Under the pieces are notes generated by a model. It was not told the DNA's origin, did no database searches, and saw only the letters and a list, made by a program, of their open reading frames with translations. A stretch of 6,242 nucleotides of DNA from Sandaracinaceae bacterium (GTDB lineage: Bacteria > Myxococcota_A > Polyangia > Polyangiales > Houyiibacteriaceae), in the NCBI GenBank assembly GCA_020633055.1, contig JACKEJ010000022.1:1-6242 (forward strand), written 5' to 3'. The stretch's first letter is position 1. Every line of letters starts with the position of its first letter. A program made the position numbers and the translations under genes. Positions 6,185 to 6,242 of the stretch are shown piece by piece.

Positions 6185-6208
6185 CCCCCCGGGGTACGAC
6201 CGGCGCAC

Positions 6209-6242
6209 GGTGGATCGGGATCCTTGTCGTTCGTGTACCGAG
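6209..6242 (-). other. 5' exon flank of the intron (34 nt)
   Basis: Sequence upstream of the intron on the - strand, ending in the IBS1 candidate TCCACC. It includes a tight GGATC/GATCC inverted repeat but no T-run, so it does not look like the terminator target used by class C introns. All three frames are open across these 34 nt, so its coding status is undetermined. Confidence 0.4.

Larger units (their letters stand above)
4170..6208 (-). mobile_element. Group II intron with maturase, apparently complete (about 2039 nt)
   Basis: On the - strand the element runs from GTGCG (6208-6204, matching the GUGYG 5' consensus) to AC at 4171-4170 (matching the AY 3' consensus). In order it has structured domains I-III, a maturase ORF in domain IV, a 33-nt domain V and a domain VI with a bulged branch-point A at 4177, 7 nt from the 3' splice site. 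The last six bases of the 5' exon, TCCACC (6214-6209), pair with GGTGGG at 5992-5987, about 216 nt into the intron, where EBS1 is expected (five Watson-Crick pairs and one G-U). The RNA is a self-splicing ribozyme and the protein helps splicing and retrohoming. All core parts seem intact. The exact ends are predicted, not observed, since no uninterrupted homologous site is available. Confidence 0.85.
5727..6208 (-). ncRNA. Group II intron domains I-III (ribozyme 5' half)
   Basis: This 482-nt non-coding stretch between the 5' splice site and the maturase start forms the ribozyme scaffold. It contains the GTGCG 5' end, the 28-bp inverted repeat at 6096-6184, a conserved-looking stretch around 6085-6040 (GAACCGGTGAGGAGCAAGGA and AATGCAAGAGTCC, a motif I recognise from domain I of related introns), the EBS1 candidate (5992-5987), and near its 3' end a perfect 9-bp hairpin pairing 5784-5776 with 5767-5759. 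I have not assigned domain II and III boundaries, EBS2 or the tertiary contact pairs. An open frame at 6061-5723 is a known type of spurious call in this region. Confidence 0.75.

Noticed and set aside
6183..6194. C8G4 run as a phase-variation tract
   Set aside because: It lies in intron RNA outside any gene, next to a stem arm, so slippage would not switch a reading frame.

Overview
This is a GC-rich window of about 6.2 kb. The lipoprotein signal and the MacB/LolD-type transporter point to a bacterium with a high-GC genome and probably an outer membrane. Myxococcota, Planctomycetota and GC-rich Proteobacteria are all possible, and nothing here fixes the taxon.

The left part (about 1-2405, + strand) is the distal end of a tightly packed operon. 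It holds the C-terminal part of an ABC ATPase of the LolD/MacB class, an overlapping FtsX-like permease, and, 17 nt later, a lipoprotein of the ZnuA/TroA metal-binding fold with a His-rich loop. Joining a mechanotransmission-type (MacB-like) ATPase/permease pair to a ZnuA-like lipoprotein recalls the Zrg-type zinc systems of gamma-proteobacteria more than the classical ZnuABC importer. A role in zinc or other metal handling at the cell envelope is the best guess.

The middle part (2452-4076, - strand) holds a TetR-family repressor and, 224 bp downstream in the same direction, a membrane-bound di-iron hydroxylase of the sterol desaturase/fatty acid hydroxylase superfamily. The gap between them has a 14-bp perfect palindrome, a hairpin-forming GGGCCC pair and two copies of GGTCAAGTG spaced 22 bp apart. 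These are candidate regulatory sites, so the regulator may control the hydroxylase.

The right part (about 4170-6208, - strand) is an apparently complete group II intron of about 2.04 kb. It has a GTGCG 5' end, domains I-III, an intact 499-residue reverse transcriptase/maturase without an endonuclease domain, domain V, and domain VI with a bulged branch-point A, ending in AC. The maturase stop codon lies inside domain V. A 28-bp near-perfect inverted repeat sits close to the intron 5' end. The intron lies 93 bp upstream of the tetR start and in the same orientation. Only 34 nt of 5' exon are in the window, so whether it interrupts a gene cannot be decided.

The transporter and hydroxylase genes converge, with 46 nt between their stop codons. 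Nothing seen here amounts to a wholly undescribed system. The most interesting points are the hybrid metal ABC system, the intron architecture and the symmetric elements between tetR and the hydroxylase.
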